64,000 nt of DNA from Pandoraea pulmonicola (GTDB lineage Bacteria; Pseudomonadota; Gammaproteobacteria; Burkholderiales; Burkholderiaceae). Below are positions 31,218-41,700 of the stretch, in pieces. The notes beneath the pieces are model-generated. The model ran no database searches. It was not told where the DNA came from and worked only from the letters and a program-made list of their open reading frames with translations. The first letter of the stretch is position 1. Each line of letters begins with the position of its first letter. Position numbers and translations under genes: made by a program. Location: the NCBI RefSeq assembly GCF_000815105.2, contig NZ_CP010310.2:1488001-1552000 (forward strand), in the 5' to 3' direction.

Positions 31218-32732
31218 ATGAGTGAAATCCCTGTCAATTTCGCAGCGCCTCCGCAGGTGCGTCGCGGCACCCTGATGATCCAGGGAACGTCGTCGGACGC
31301 GGGCAAGAGCACGCTCGTCGCCGGTCTGTGCCGGCTACTCCATCGCGACGGCGTTCGCGTGGCGCCGTTCAAGCCACAGAACATGGCGCTCAACAGCGCC
31401 GTGACGGCCGACGGTGGCGAGATCGGCCGTGCGCAGGCGTTGCAGGCGCAGGCGGCCGGGGTCGCTCCGCACACCGACTTCAATCCCGTGCTGCTCAAGC
31501 CGAGCAGCGATCGCGGCGCGCAGGTCATCATCGGCGGCAAGGTCGTGGCCGATCTCGACGCGCGCGCCTATCACGAGTACAAACCCCGGGCGATGGCCGC
31601 CGTGCTCGCCGCGTACGAGCGTCTGCGCGCCGGCTACGATGCGGTGCTCGTCGAAGGGGCGGGCAGTCCGGCCGAGGTGAACCTGCGTGCGCGCGATATC
31701 GCGAACATGGGCTTCGCCGAAGCGGTCGACGCGCCCGTGCTGCTCGTCGCCGACATCGATCGCGGCGGCGTGTTTGCACAGTTGATCGGCACGCTCGCGT
31801 GTCTGTCGGAGAGCGAGCGCGAGCGCATCGAGGGCTTCGTCATCAACCGCTTTCGCGGCGATCCGTCGCTGCTCACGAGCGGACTCGAATGGCTCGAAGC
31901 GCGCACGGGCATTCCCGTGCTCGGCGTGTTGCCGTATCTGCACGGCTTGCATCTCGATGGCGAAGACATGCTGCCCGGCGAGCGTCATGCGGCGGCCAGT
32001 GACGAGGCGCGCCTGCGTGTGGCCGTACCCGCCTTGCCGCGCATCAGCAATCACACCGACTTCGATGCCTTGCGCGCCCACCCGCAGGTCGACTTCCGCT
32101 ACGTCGCGGCGGGCGAAGCGTGGCCGGCGGCCGATCTCGTCATCCTGCCCGGCAGCAAGCACGTGCGCGCCGATCTCGCGTGGTTGCGCGCGCAGGGCTG
32201 GGCGCCGGCCATCGCACGACACCTGCGCTACGGCGGCAAGGTGCTGGGAATTTGCGGCGGTTTGCAGATGCTCGGCGAAGCGATTCACGACCCGCTCGGA
32301 CTGGAGGGCGAGGCCGGCACGACAGCCGGGCTGGGATGGCTCGACGTCGAAACGACCATGCAGGCGCAGAAGCAACTGCGCGTGGTGAGCGGGCAACTCG
32401 CCGTGGGCGATGACGCGCGGCCGTTGGCCCCGGTCAAGGGCTACGAGATCCATATGGGCGTGACGCAGGGGGCGGCGCTGGCCCGGCCGGCCGTGTGGCT
32501 GGACGACGGGGGCACCGACGGCGCGCGCTCGGCCGACGATCAGGTGATGGGCACGTATCTGCACGGCCTGTTCGACACGCCACAGGCGCTGCAGGCGCTT
32601 CTTGCGTGGGCCGGCGCCAGTGACATCGCGATGCAGGACTACGACGCGCTGCGTGAGGCATCGCTCGACCGGCTGGCGGATTCGATGGCCGGACATCTCG
32701 ATCTGGCGCGTGTGTGGGCCTGTCTGCGCTGA
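31218..32732 (+). CDS. cobQ: Cobyric acid synthase
   Basis: The 504-residue enzyme amidates cobyrinic acid a,c-diamide at four side chains using glutamine and ATP. The N-terminal ATPase domain begins [18 protein letters not shown], with [11 protein letters not shown]. The C-terminal glutamine amidotransferase domain has the nucleophile cysteine in [15 protein letters not shown] and the histidine in GTYLHGLFD. It is divergent from cobU-cbiB-cobD. Start ATG 31218; GATAAT at 31205-31210 is a possible -10, although very close. Confidence 0.96.
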   Translation: MSEIPVNFAAPPQVRRGTLMIQGTSSDAGKSTLVAGLCRLLHRDGVRVAPFKPQNMALNSAVTADGGEIGRAQALQAQAAGVAPHTDFNPVLLKPSSDRGAQVIIGGKVVADLDARAYHEYKPRAMAAVLAAYERLRAGYDAVLVEGAGSPAEVNLRARDIANMGFAEAVDAPVLLVADIDRGGVFAQLIGTLACLSESERERIEGFVINRFRGDPSLLTSGLEWLEARTGIPVLGVLPYLHGLHLDGEDMLPGERHAAASDEARLRVAVPALPRISNHTDFDALRAHPQVDFRYVAAGEAWPAADLVILPGSKHVRADLAWLRAQGWAPAIARHLRYGGKVLGICGGLQMLGEAIHDPLGLEGEAGTTAGLGWLDVETTMQAQKQLRVVSGQLAVGDDARPLAPVKGYEIHMGVTQGAALARPAVWLDDGGTDGARSADDQVMGTYLHGLFDTPQALQALLAWAGASDIAMQDYDALREASLDRLADSMAGHLDLARVWACLR

Positions 32733-32824
32733 TTGACCGCCGCGCCGCCCGTCCTGGCGCCGCCAAGGCAGGGGGCATCCGGCCGTTGTAAGATTGACGG
32801 CAAATCGACCTCGGGGAGTCCGTA

Positions 32825-33448
32825 ATGCCGGTGATCGTGGTGGCGAATCCAAAGGGCGGCGTGGGCAAGAGCACGCTGGCGACGAATCTGGCCGGGTATC
32901 TGGCGGCACAAGGCCATGCCGTGATGCTCGGCGACACGGACCGTCAGCAGTCTTCCCGGGCGTGGCTCGGCCTGCGGCCCGCCGGTTTGCGGCCGATTGC
33001 CGCGTGGGAAGTCGATCACAACGAAGTCGCCCGTCCACCCAAGGGCACCACGCACGCCGTGCTCGATACGCCGGCGGGGCTCCACGGCAAGCGGCTCGAC
33101 ACGATTCTCCGGCTTGCCGATCACGTGCTGGTGCCGCTGCAGCCTTCGATCTTCGATATCCTCGCCACGCGCGACTTCCTGCAGAAGCTGGGCGAGGAGA
33201 AGGCCGTGCGGCAGGGCGACGTGCGCATCGGCGTGGTCGGCATGCGCGTGGACGCGCGCACCCGGGCGGCCGATCAACTCGCGCGCTATTGCGACGAAGC
33301 GGGGCTGCCGGTGCTGGGTATGCTGCGCAACACGCAGAACTACGTGCAACTCGCTGCGCATGGCCTCACGCTGTGGGATGTCGCTCCCGGACGCGTGGAG
33401 CGCGATCTGCCGCAGTGGGACGGCATTACGGCGTTCGTGGCGAAGTGA
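32825..33448 (+). CDS. ParA-family partition ATPase, orphan
   Basis: This is a 207-residue deviant-Walker-A ATPase: [21 protein letters not shown], then LGDTDRQQSSRAWL and VLDTPAGLHGKRLD. The short length and lack of an N-terminal helix-turn-helix place it with the small ParA/MinD-like group used for chromosome, protein-complex or carboxysome-like positioning. No ParB gene or parS-like sites are visible nearby, and it stands between cobQ and the pan genes. The cargo is therefore unknown. Confidence 0.88.
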   Translation: MPVIVVANPKGGVGKSTLATNLAGYLAAQGHAVMLGDTDRQQSSRAWLGLRPAGLRPIAAWEVDHNEVARPPKGTTHAVLDTPAGLHGKRLDTILRLADHVLVPLQPSIFDILATRDFLQKLGEEKAVRQGDVRIGVVGMRVDARTRAADQLARYCDEAGLPVLGMLRNTQNYVQLAAHGLTLWDVAPGRVERDLPQWDGITAFVAK

Positions 33449-33530
33449 GCACGCCGCGCGCGTAGCGCCGGCTTTCGGCAGACAAGCAGCAGAGAAGCGA
33501 CAGGCACGCGACAAGCCCTCGACAAACGCC

Positions 33531-33556
33531 AAAAAGGGGCCCGTGGGCCCCCTTCG
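33531..33556. terminator. Terminator between the parA-like gene and panD
   Basis: A GC-rich stem AAGGGGCCC / GGGCCCCCTT flanked by an A-run upstream and TTCG downstream sits between convergent genes and can act in both directions. Confidence 0.75.
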
Positions 33557-33607
33557 TTACGGCAAGCGCAAAGTGACGCGACGTCGTGCCACGTCCCGCA
33601 TCGAGGA

Positions 33608-34027
33608 TTACTTCGCGGCGGCCGCCTCGAACGCGCGGGTCTCTTCCCACGCCTGGAGCGGCACGTGATCGCGCTCGCCCTTCTGCACGTTCTTCTCGTC
33701 GACGAACACCAGCTTCGGCTTGAAGCCTGCCAGCACTTCCTTCTCCTCGACCTGCGCGTACGACACGATGATCACGATGTCGCCCAGTTGCGCGCGGCGT
33801 GCGGCGGCGCCATTGAGCGAGATCATGCCGCTGCCGCGTTCGCCGCGAATGGCATAGGTGGTGAAACGTTCGCCGTTGTTGACGTTGAAGATGTCGATTT
33901 GCTCATTTTCGACAAGGCCCGAGGCTTCGAGCAGGTTCTCGTCGATCGCGCACGAGCCTTCGTAATGCAATTCGCAATGCGTTACGGTGGCGCGATGGAT
34001 CTTCGACTTGAGCATGGTGCGGTACAT
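33608..34027 (-). CDS. panD: Aspartate 1-decarboxylase proenzyme
   Basis: The 139-residue pyruvoyl enzyme makes beta-alanine for pantothenate. It starts [20 protein letters not shown] at ATG 34027 and contains the self-cleavage site YEGSCAID, where Ser25 becomes the pyruvoyl group. The catalytic/core segments [11 protein letters not shown] and [19 protein letters not shown] follow. It has a ~20-residue C-terminal extension compared with the E. coli enzyme. It lies 135 bases downstream of panC on the same strand. Confidence 0.95.
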   Translation of the reverse strand: MYRTMLKSKIHRATVTHCELHYEGSCAIDENLLEASGLVENEQIDIFNVNNGERFTTYAIRGERGSGMISLNGAAARRAQLGDIVIIVSYAQVEEKEVLAGFKPKLVFVDEKNVQKGERDHVPLQAWEETRAFEAAAAK

Positions 34028-34162
34028 GGCGTGCCTCTTGTGTTGCGATGTCGCGCATGCGGCGCGACGAGAGATGCGCACGTGATCGACAGGGTCGATA
34101 CGCACGCGGCTTGCGCCGGGAGCGCGGCGCCGGTCGTCCGACCGGCGGTGCGCCCCCCGCGC

Positions 34163-35203
<1,041 letters not shown>

Positions 35204-35215
35204 TCAGTTTGGCGC

Positions 35216-36409
35216 CTAGTTTGGCGAGTAGGTCAGGCGGACATAGATCGGCGCAAACGGCTCGGCTTGCGTGATTTCCAGCAGCGATTCGCGCGAGAGT
35301 TCGAGCATGGCGATGAAGTTCACCACCACGACCGGCACGCCGCGCGTGACGTCGAAGAGTTCGGTGAACTCCATGAAGCGCGCGCCCTGCAGCCGTCGCA
35401 GAATCTGGCTCATGTGCTCGCGCACCGACAGTTCTTCGCGTGAGATCTTGTGATGCTGCACCAGTTTGGCCCGGCGCAGCACTTCGGCCCACGCCGCGCG
35501 CAGGTCCTCGGCGTCGACGTCGGGAAAGCGCGGCTGGAGGCTCTGTTCGATGTACACCTGCGAGCGCAGGAAGTCGCGCCCGAGTACCGGCAGCGTGTCG
35601 AGCTTCTGCGCGGCGAGCTTCATCTGCTCGTATTCCAGCAGACGGCGTACGAGTTCGGCGCGCGGATCCTCGGCTTCTTCGCCCGTGTCGGCCTTCTTGA
35701 CCGGCAGCAGCATGCGCGACTTGATCTCGATGAGCATGGCTGCCATCAGCAGATATTCGGAGGCAAGCTCGAGGTTGGTTCTGCGGATCTGGTCGACATA
35801 GAGCAGGTACTGTTTCGTGACCTGCGCCATCGGGATGTCGAGCACGTTGAAGTTCTGCTTGCGGATCAGATACAACAACAAGTCGAGCGGGCCTTCGAAC
35901 GCTTCGAGGAAAATCTCGAGCGCGTCCGGCGGGATATAGAGATCGTTGGGCAGCGCGAAGAGCGGCTCGCCATACAGGCGCGCCCGTGCCACGCCGTCGA
36001 CCGTGTCGGGCGTGGAGTCCTGACCGTCCTGCGGTGTGGGCAATTCCGTCGTGCCGCCGTCGCTTGCCGGCGGGGCGTGACGCACGCGCGCCGCACCGGG
36101 GGCGGCGGCGGCCGACGGGCCATGCGCGGCATCGCCCGTGCTGCCTTCGTCGGGGGTGCCGCCGTCGCTTGCCTTGCCGCTTGTCTCGCCGCTTGCGTCA
36201 CCGCTTACGTCGCCACCGCTTGCGTCGCCACTTACCCCGCCGTCTTGACTGGCGTAGGCCGCGTCTTCGGAGGGGGGCGCGCCGCGCCCGAAGTCTGCCG
36301 CATCGGCAGTCCCGTCATCCGGCAACGCATCGACGTGCGGCGGCACCGGCTCGATCTCGGGGATCGGCTCGGGCAGGTGCGACGGATCGTCGGGCGTCGT
36401 GGGATTCAA
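35216..36409 (-). CDS. scpA: Segregation and condensation protein A, with long acidic N-terminal extension
   Basis: The kleisin subunit of the SMC-ScpAB complex acts in chromosome condensation. The conserved part begins at about residue 160: LEIFLEAFEGPLDLLLYLIR, then FNVLDIPMAQVTKQYLLYVD and ASEYLLMAAMLIEIKSRMLL. The C-terminal winged helix ends FAPIYVRLTYSPN. The first ~150 residues are low complexity (Asp/Gly/Ser/Pro, with repeats such as SGDASGGDVSGDASG) and are unlike ScpA of most bacteria, although N-terminal tails occur in Burkholderiales. The total of 397 residues is ~130 above the usual. An internal start was considered but no better ribosome site is seen. Confidence 0.9.
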   Translation of the reverse strand: MNPTTPDDPSHLPEPIPEIEPVPPHVDALPDDGTADAADFGRGAPPSEDAAYASQDGGVSGDASGGDVSGDASGETSGKASDGGTPDEGSTGDAAHGPSAAAAPGAARVRHAPPASDGGTTELPTPQDGQDSTPDTVDGVARARLYGEPLFALPNDLYIPPDALEIFLEAFEGPLDLLLYLIRKQNFNVLDIPMAQVTKQYLLYVDQIRRTNLELASEYLLMAAMLIEIKSRMLLPVKKADTGEEAEDPRAELVRRLLEYEQMKLAAQKLDTLPVLGRDFLRSQVYIEQSLQPRFPDVDAEDLRAAWAEVLRRAKLVQHHKISREELSVREHMSQILRRLQGARFMEFTELFDVTRGVPVVVVNFIAMLELSRESLLEITQAEPFAPIYVRLTYSPN

Positions 36410-36430
36410 TGCGTGCCTGCGGCGGAGGCG

Positions 36431-36613
36431 TTATTCGCTCTGGTAGACGTACGGCTGCTGGGCCACACGCGACTGCTGGGCGCGGCGGCGCTCTTCCATA
36501 TCGATCGGCTGCTTGTCCCACAGCAGGGCACGGCCCTGGCGCTGTTCCGCTTCCAGCGTCGGCTTTTCCGCCTTCAGTTGCTTGATGAATTGGGTGATGT
36601 CGGACTCGTACAT
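36431..36613 (-). CDS. DUF3460 family small protein
   Basis: This is a 60-residue soluble protein beginning MYESDITQFIKQLKAEKPTL and ending RVAQQPYVYQSE. The family is confined to betaproteobacteria and has no known function. It is 21 bases upstream of scpA on the same strand, a common arrangement, which suggests co-transcription. ATG 36613 matches the family start. Confidence 0.85.
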   Translation of the reverse strand: MYESDITQFIKQLKAEKPTLEAEQRQGRALLWDKQPIDMEERRRAQQSRVAQQPYVYQSE

Positions 36614-36894
36614 GATCGGTTTGCGTAAAAAATAGGCAAATGCGGCAAAAACGAAAGCGGCGCCACGGTAATGGCGCCAAGCGATGCCGATTTTACCGCA
36701 AACACGTGCCGAATCCCCGTTTTGACAGTTTTGGGACGCAATGGTCAACCAGCCCGTACGGTTATGGTCAAATACGCTTCATATACGCGTCGCACGTTCC
36801 ATCGTTGTGCCATGCTTGCACCGACCGTGCGATTGGGCATCATTGAGCGCACGCCGGACCACCGGCGGCGATACTTAAGACTCCAAGGAAGGTT

Positions 36895-38724
36895 TTGACC
36901 GCCTCGCAGATCAACCCCGGATACGACACCGGCCGTCGCTTTCGTGGGCGTGCTCGTGCGCGCTCCGCGCGCGTCCGGCCGGCCGCATGGATAGCGCGGG
37001 TCGTCCTGGCTGCCCTGGTAAGCAGCCTTTCGATCCCCGGCCTGGCGCATGCCGACTATCGCGTTCGCGTCGACGCCCCGAACGGCCTCGCCAAGCTCCT
37101 CAAGTCCAATCTCGACCTCGTGCGCTACGCCGATCGCGACGACATTGGCGACGCCCAGTTCGAGCACCTCATCGCCACTGTTGGCGAGCAGGTGCAGGAA
37201 CTGACTTCGACCGAGGGCTATTTTTCACCGGTCACGCATGTGGACGTGGCGACCGCCAACGGCAAGCGCGACGTGCACGTCACCGTCGAGTCCGGCCCCC
37301 GCACCCATATCAAGGACGTCGATCTGAAGTTCATCGGTCCGGTCGCCGAGAGCGATCCGCAGCGCGTCGAGCAGTTGCGCAACGCCTGGGGACTGCCCGT
37401 CGAAGCACCGTTTCGTCAGGCCGACTGGGACAAGGCAAAGAACGATACGCTGTTCCAACTCGGACAAAAGCGCTATCACGCGGCGAAGATGACCTTCTCG
37501 CGCGCGGTGGTCGATGCCGATCACGAAGCCGCGTCGCTGGCCGCCACCTACGACAGCGGGCCGCCGTTCACGCTGGGACCGCTTGTCATCACCGGCACGC
37601 GCCGCTATCCGGCGCAGATCATCCGCAACGTCAATCCGCTGTCCGAGGGCGAGGCTTTCGACGCGGATCGGTTGCAGGAACTGCAGCGCCAGATCCAGGC
37701 CACGCCGTATTTTTCGAACGTGATCATCTCGGTGACGGAAGACCCCTCGAAAGCCGAGAATGCACCGGTGGAAGTGAAGGTGCGCGAATTTCCCGAGCAT
37801 CGCGTGCAAAGCGGTGTGGGGTACACGACCGACACCGGCGCGAGCGTGAACGGGCGCTATTCCTACTACAACCTGTTCGGCCGCGCGTGGACCTTCGATA
37901 CGCAGGCGCGTCTGGAGCAATACCGGCAGGGCGGCTATGCGGAGATCGCCATGCCGCCCGATACGAACGCCTATACCAACAGCCTGCGCGGCTCGTTCGA
38001 TCGCACTTACCTGAACGGTCTCGACCAGCGCTCGCTGCAGATCGGCATCAAGCGTGCACGCTCACGCGAGCGCTACGACTGGGCCTACACGCTCGACTTC
38101 TACCGCACCGACGAGCGGCCTGACGGCGGCGCGCGCTTCCTCAACAAGGCGCTCGTGCCGGCGTTCTCGTGGAACCGCCGCGACGTGGACGACCTGATCT
38201 TTCCGCGCAAGGGCAACATCATCAACACGCAGATCGGCTTCGCGGCCAAGCCTGTACTCACCGATCAGAGCTTCGTGCGCCTCTACGGCCGTATCCGCCA
38301 GTATTTTCCGGTTGCCGAACGCGATCTCGTGCTCGCGCGGCTGGAACTCGGCGCGGTGCTCACCAACGGCAACAGCAACCGGATTCCGTCGTCGCTGCTG
38401 TTCTTCGCGGGCGGCACGTCGTCGATTCGCGGCTACACGTACCAGAGCATCGGGCGGCAGCAGAACGGCACCACGTTCCCGACGAAGTACCTTGCCACGG
38501 CGAGTCTCGAATATCAGCGCTGGGTCACGCGCGACTGGGGCGGCGCGGTGTTCTGGGACGTGGGGACGGCCACGGACGACTATCGTCACCCCACGCCGCT
38601 GTATCACGGCGTCGGCGTCGGCCTGCGCTGGCGAAGCCCCGTCGGGCCGGTGAACGTGGACCTCGGCTACGGCTTGCACGACCGGCGCTTCCGCCCGGCC
38701 ATCTCGCTGGGGGTGGCGTTCTGA
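36895..38724 (+). CDS. tamA: Translocation and assembly module outer-membrane protein TamA (BamA-like)
   Basis: This 609-residue Omp85-family protein starts at TTG 36895, fixed by the strong ribosome site AAGGAAGG at 36885-36892. The signal peptide ends SIPGLAHA (about residue 52). Three POTRA domains follow, and then the 16-strand barrel. The barrel has the Omp85 motif FFAGGTSSIRGYTYQSIG and ends in phenylalanine (GVAF). With TamB it builds certain outer-membrane proteins and autotransporters. It overlaps tamB by one base (TGATG). Confidence 0.93.
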   Translation: MTASQINPGYDTGRRFRGRARARSARVRPAAWIARVVLAALVSSLSIPGLAHADYRVRVDAPNGLAKLLKSNLDLVRYADRDDIGDAQFEHLIATVGEQVQELTSTEGYFSPVTHVDVATANGKRDVHVTVESGPRTHIKDVDLKFIGPVAESDPQRVEQLRNAWGLPVEAPFRQADWDKAKNDTLFQLGQKRYHAAKMTFSRAVVDADHEAASLAATYDSGPPFTLGPLVITGTRRYPAQIIRNVNPLSEGEAFDADRLQELQRQIQATPYFSNVIISVTEDPSKAENAPVEVKVREFPEHRVQSGVGYTTDTGASVNGRYSYYNLFGRAWTFDTQARLEQYRQGGYAEIAMPPDTNAYTNSLRGSFDRTYLNGLDQRSLQIGIKRARSRERYDWAYTLDFYRTDERPDGGARFLNKALVPAFSWNRRDVDDLIFPRKGNIINTQIGFAAKPVLTDQSFVRLYGRIRQYFPVAERDLVLARLELGAVLTNGNSNRIPSSLLFFAGGTSSIRGYTYQSIGRQQNGTTFPTKYLATASLEYQRWVTRDWGGAVFWDVGTATDDYRHPTPLYHGVGVGLRWRSPVGPVNVDLGYGLHDRRFRPAISLGVAF

Positions 38725-41700
38725 TGACGACGATGCCGCTCCATTCCACCACGCCTGACCGCCTCACGGAGGGCGCATCCGCCGCGCACACCGGGGGCGC
38801 CGGCGATGCGCGCGAGCCTGTCCTGACGCCACCGGGTTCGGCGGGTCCCTCGCCGGGACATTCGAAGCCGCCGCCAGGGCATGGGGACGCGACACCCCCG
38901 CCACCGCCTCCACCGAAGCGCCGCCGATGGGGCCGTGCGCTGGTGGCGGCGTTGCTGACCGTGCTGCTCGTCGTCGTACTGGCGCTCGGCGCGCTGCTCT
39001 GGGCGATGTCCAGCGAGCGCGGCAGCCGCTGGCTCTGGCAGACGGCCGTGGCGACGCTCGGCGGCAAGCTCGCCGGTGACTGGCGCGGCGGCAGCTTGGC
39101 CCATGGCTTCACCGTGAACGACGTGCGCTATGTGGATGGCGCCACGCGCATCACGGCGAGCCGCCTGGAGAGTCGCTGGCAATTGCGGCTGCGCCCGTTG
39201 CATTTCACCGTCGACAAGCTGCACGCGGGTGATGTCGAGCTCGCGTTCGCGCCTTCTCCGCCGCCCGCCGCGCCGATGACGTTGCCGACGAGCCTGCGTC
39301 TGCCCCTTGGCCTCACCCTGGGCGACGTTCGCGTCGCGAAGCTTACACTGCATTCCCCCGCGCTGGTGCTCGACGATATTCGCCTTGCGGCCCGTAGCGA
39401 CGGCATGCAACACACGATTGAGGTCGAGCATCTCGGCACGCCATACGGTGATGCGCAGGCCAATCTGCAACTGAACGGCCGGCGTCCGTTCGTGCTCGGC
39501 GGCAACGTCGGTTTGCAGGCGAAGGCGGGCGAGATTCCCGTTGCGCTGCAGGCCAAACTGTCGGGCTCGCTCGACGCGTTGGTGGTCGACCTGAGCGCGA
39601 GTGGCGAAAAGCTGGCAGGAACGGCGCACATTGCTGCGTCCCCCTTTGGCGCGGTGCCGCTCTCTCGCGCGCAGATTGCGCTCGACCATCTCAATCCGCG
39701 CGACTTCGCCGCCGGCGCGCCCCAGGCCGATCTCGCCGTGCAGGCGGACTTGCGGCCGTCCCCCGGTGCGAAGGAATTCCGCGTGATGGGGCCCGTGTCG
39801 GTGACCAACGCGAAGCCGGGCGCGATCGACGAGGGGTGGCTGCCGGTGGAGAGCTTGCGTACCGAGGTGTTGCTCGATGCGACGCGTCAGGCGTTGACCG
39901 GCATCGAACTGAAGCTGGCCGGTCGTGCGCTCCTGACCGGCAGCGGTGAGTTGCGCCGCGAGAAGGCGACGGTGACAGGCGTTGCACCGCAAGCGCCCGC
40001 AGGCGGTACGGCGAAGGCAAGTGCAGCTACCGCTGCAAGCGCGGTGGCTGCCGCGCCGACGCAAGGCGAGGCCGCCCCGGTTCCGGAAGCGATGGTCGGC
40101 GGCTTCGCCTTCACGATGCGCGACCTCGATCTGCGCGCGCTGTACGGCAAGTTGCCGGCAACGAAGCTCGGCGGTCCGCTGGATGTGAAACTCGACGCGG
40201 CCGGCCAGCGCATCGCGCTCGACTGGCGCGACGCCGCCCGTCGCATCGCCGCCGACGTGGCGCTCGACGCCAAGGGCACCACCGTCCATGCGCTGTCGCT
40301 CGATGCGGGCAACGGCAAGGTCTCGGCCACGGGCGTGCTGGAGAACGGGGACATCGGCGCCTACCGGGCGCAGGTCAAGCTGTCGCGGTTCGATCCGGCG
40401 GCCTGGTACGACCTGTACGGCACGGCCAAGCGCGGGCGGAAAAATCCGGTGGCCAGCGTCACCGGACAATTCGACGCGCAGGGCACGCTGCGGCCCGAGC
40501 TGGCCTTGACGCTGAAGTTCGCGCTACAGGACAGCGTCTACGCCGATCTGCCGATGAGCGGTGCGGGCACGGTGAAGGTAGCGGGCACACGTCTGTTGCC
40601 CAGCGACGCGAATCTGCTCGTCGCGGGCAACAAGGTCGCGCTGCGCGGCAGCTTCGGTGCGCCGGGCGACAGGATGGCGGTCAACGTCGACGCCCCCGCG
40701 CTCGACAGGCTCGGCTTCGGCCTTGCGGGGCGCATGCACGTCGACGGACAGGTTTCGGGGACGATGGCGCGCCCCGTCGTGGTCGCGACGCTTGCCGCCG
40801 ACAAGCTGGCGCTCGGCGAGCACAGGCTCGAACATCTCGCAGGCAAGATCGACGTAAGCGGTGTGCTGCCGGGCGCGCCGAGCGACCGCCTGAACGTCAC
40901 GCTCGACGCCCAGGGGCTGCGCAGCGGCGTCACGCGCCTGGACCGCCTCTCGCTGGCGCTGGCAGGCACGCGCGGCGCGCATACGCTGCATCTCAAGACG
41001 GCGGGCAAGTTGCGCGAAGCGCCGATCGATCTGAGCCTCGACGCCGCCGGCGCCGTGACGAACACGGCGGGCAAACCGGGCTGGCGCGGCACGATCCAGA
41101 CGCTCGAGAACCAGGGCGTGCCGAAAATCCACCTCGCCGCACCGTGGCGCATCGAGGCGAGCGCCGCCAGCGTGCATCTCGGCGCGGCGAAGCTCGTCAC
41201 CGGCGCCGGCGCACTGTCGCTGACGAATCTCGATTACGGCAGCGGTCAACTGAAGACCGCCGGCACGCTCGACACGCTGGACATCGCGCAAGTGTTGCGG
41301 GTCATGCAGTCGTTCACCGGCGAGACGCCTGCCGTGGCGAGCGATCTCGTGCTCGACGGCAAGTGGGATGTCCGCACCGGCCAGCGCGCCGACGGCTTCG
41401 TGGAAATCGTGCGGCGCACTGGCGACGTGACGCTGCGCCGGGGGGGCGTGAACGATCATGTGAATGTGACCGTGACGGGCATTCCTGAATTGAGCGCGGA
41501 GAAGGGCGGGGTGAGCGCACGGGTGCCGTTGGGCATTTCCGACTTGCGGGCGCGCGTCGATCTGTCGGGCCAATCAGCTCGCGCGACCGTCAAGGCGGTG
41601 TCGTCGTTGGTCGGCACGCTCGACGCCGACGTCCAGACCGGCTTGCGCGTGGCCAACGGCATTCCGGAACTGCACGACGACGCGCCGCTCGCCGGACGCG

